A DNA stretch of 7,576 nucleotides from Chloroflexi bacterium UBA4733 (lineage in GTDB: Bacteria; Chloroflexota; UBA4733): NCBI GenBank assembly GCA_002404055.1, contig DHIZ01000206.1, positions 1-7,576 of the forward strand, written 5' to 3'. The translations under genes and the position numbers were made by a program. How positions within the stretch are numbered: the first letter of the stretch is position 1; each line of letters opens with the position of its first letter. Positions 6,588 to 7,576 of this stretch are shown piece by piece. The notes under the pieces are model-generated. The model made no database searches and was not told the DNA's origin. It worked only from the letters and a program-made list of their open reading frames with translations.

Positions 6588-7108
6588 TTAGCTTATGCGC
6601 AGGAAGCGCGCCGTTTGGCCGGCGTGGGGGTGGGAGTCGCCTTCGTGGATGCGATCGAAGAGGTGGAGCAGGTTGCTGTCCAGCGTGTGGTCGTGGCTGC
6701 TGCCTGGCGGCGCAATTGGCTGGCCGTGGTTGGCGCATCGGGGACGACCGGCAACGCCTCGGCGTTGGCTTCCCAGGAGAACCGTTGCGAGTTGAGTCGT
6801 TGCTCCAGGCCATGCGGACCATCCAGGATGGTGGCGTAGCCGTTGGTGAAGGCGACCTGGTTATCGGCCTTCCGCCAGACCAGCATACCCTCCTTCGTCT
6901 GCTGGTATGCGTCGCCGTTCGCCGGGTTGTGTTGCTCGTCGCCGACGCATGCACCAACCACAGAGGCGATCTGATGGTGCAGTGCTTTGAAGCCGAGCAC
7001 GAAATGGCATGCGGCGGCGTCGGCTGTCGGCACGCCGGACGTGAGCGTCGCCAGCATCAACAACGAAAAGGCGCAGCAGATGAGGAGGAGGGCGGAAAGG
7101 CGTTGCAT
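6588..7108 (-). CDS. Small secreted protein with Chloroflexota-type domain, apparently frameshifted
   Basis: A signal peptide (residues 1 to about 32, long Leu-rich core, ending TADAAA) is followed by a compact domain with LGFKALH (37-43), HNPANGD (60-66), LVWRKADN (76-83), FTNGY (87-91) and RLNSQRFSWE (104-113). I recall this pattern from secreted proteins of Chloroflexota; its function is unknown to me. Start ATG 7108 has a full AAGGAGG (7112-7118) only 3 nt away, which is unusually close. After ALPVVP (about 118-123) the open frame becomes low-complexity Thr/Ala/Arg and ends at 6593. Another frame continues as ANHGQPIAPPGSSHDHTLDS and then NLLHLFDRIHEGDSHPHAG, with higher third-position GC, to TAA 6590-6588. 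Loss of one C in the run at 6740-6743 would explain this and give 173 residues. It sits 75 nt after the oxidoreductase gene; any functional link to sugar use is unclear. Confidence 0.72.
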
Positions 7109-7183
7109 GATCCTCCTTGGGAAAGCTTGCTCAGCATAGAAGGCAAGCATACCGCGCGTTGACGATGCTGCATAGGGCTGGCG

Positions 7184-7576
7184 CTAGCGCGCGACCGGCA
7201 TCTCGCGGCCTTCGCGGGAGGATGCGTAGCCGGCCAGCACCATCGCTACCGCCGTGCGGGCCGTGCGCGCGTCGCAGGGCGACGGCCCGCCGCCGGCCAG
7301 CATCTCTGCGAAGGCCTGCGCTGTGCCCGTCATGCGGTTCGCCGGTAATTGCACCGAGGGTACCAACCACTCTTCCACCGGCACACCTGCCGTCACCGCG
7401 GGTCGCCGGCGCCAGATACGCAATGGCGATTCTTCGGCGCTGGCGCTGCGCGAGGCGCTGATATCCGTGCCTGTTGCGACCACCACACCTTGATCGCCGG
7501 AGAGCTCGATCGTGCTGGTCGATGCCAACTCGGTCCAACTGGATTGATGAATGCCGATCATGCCGTCGGCATAGCG
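7184..7576 (-). CDS. Gfo/Idh/MocA-family oxidoreductase, C-terminal part (runs off the window)
   Basis: The reading frame is open to the right edge of the window, so only the last 130 residues are seen; the N-terminal Rossmann NAD(P)-binding domain lies outside. The visible part matches the C-terminal alpha/beta domain of this family: YADGMIGIHQSSWTEL, then IELSGDQGVVVATG with DIS.SR, a W..P segment, and the closing TAQAFAEMLAGG, CDARTARTAVAMVLAGYASS, EGREMPV pattern. Members oxidise or reduce sugars, inositols or their derivatives using NAD(P). An ATG at 7561 is internal to the domain and is not the start. It is the first gene of the visible minus-strand series and fits with the sugar importer and enolase-superfamily enzyme downstream. 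Confidence 0.9.
   Translation of the reverse strand, partial: RYADGMIGIHQSSWTELASTSTIELSGDQGVVVATGTDISASRSASAEESPLRIWRRRPAVTAGVPVEEWLVPSVQLPANRMTGTAQAFAEMLAGGGPSPCDARTARTAVAMVLAGYASSREGREMPVAR

Overview
This is a GC-rich bacterial window holding a convergent pair of transcription units. Chloroflexota is the most likely source, perhaps Thermomicrobia-like. Three things point there: the Tat-exported sugar-binding lipoprotein with a long Ala/Pro/Ser/Thr linker after the lipobox; a small secreted protein whose conserved core (LGF..LH, HNPANGD, LVWRKADN, RLN..RF.WE) I know, from memory, from Chloroflexota secreted proteins; and the high third-position GC. The phylum call is inference from family resemblance, not from a marker gene.

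Layout. Positions 130-969 (+) encode a calcineurin-like metallophosphoesterase. Positions 970-1501 are a 532-base convergent intergenic region. It holds a long inverted-repeat element (1335-1455, with a perfect 20-bp stem) and a short coding-like stretch of unknown origin. Everything from 1502 to the right edge is on the minus strand. In transcription order it reads: the C-terminal part of a Gfo/Idh/MocA oxidoreductase (7576-7184); a small secreted protein (7108-6588, frameshifted); an enolase-superfamily (mandelate racemase-like) enzyme (6471-5201, frameshifted); sugar ABC permease 1 (4965-3991); sugar ABC permease 2 (3988-3089); and a sugar-binding lipoprotein (2971-1502).

How the genes fit together. 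The minus-strand genes look like a carbohydrate or sugar-acid uptake and catabolism locus. The binding protein and two permeases form a CUT1-type importer. The oxidoreductase and enolase-superfamily enzyme would act on the imported sugar or sugar acid. No ATPase gene is present, so the importer probably uses a shared MsmK/UgpC-type ATPase encoded elsewhere. The permease genes are only 2 nt apart. A candidate promoter lies between the enolase gene and permease 1, and two hairpins lie between permease 2 and the binding-protein gene.

The main surprises are two apparent single-base deletions, each at a G/C homopolymer. Each breaks a gene whose C-terminus continues convincingly in another frame. 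The inverted-repeat element downstream of the operon and some altered active-site residues are also worth checking. I see no RNA gene, CRISPR array, insertion sequence, phage or defence system, and no clear sign of a wholly new system.
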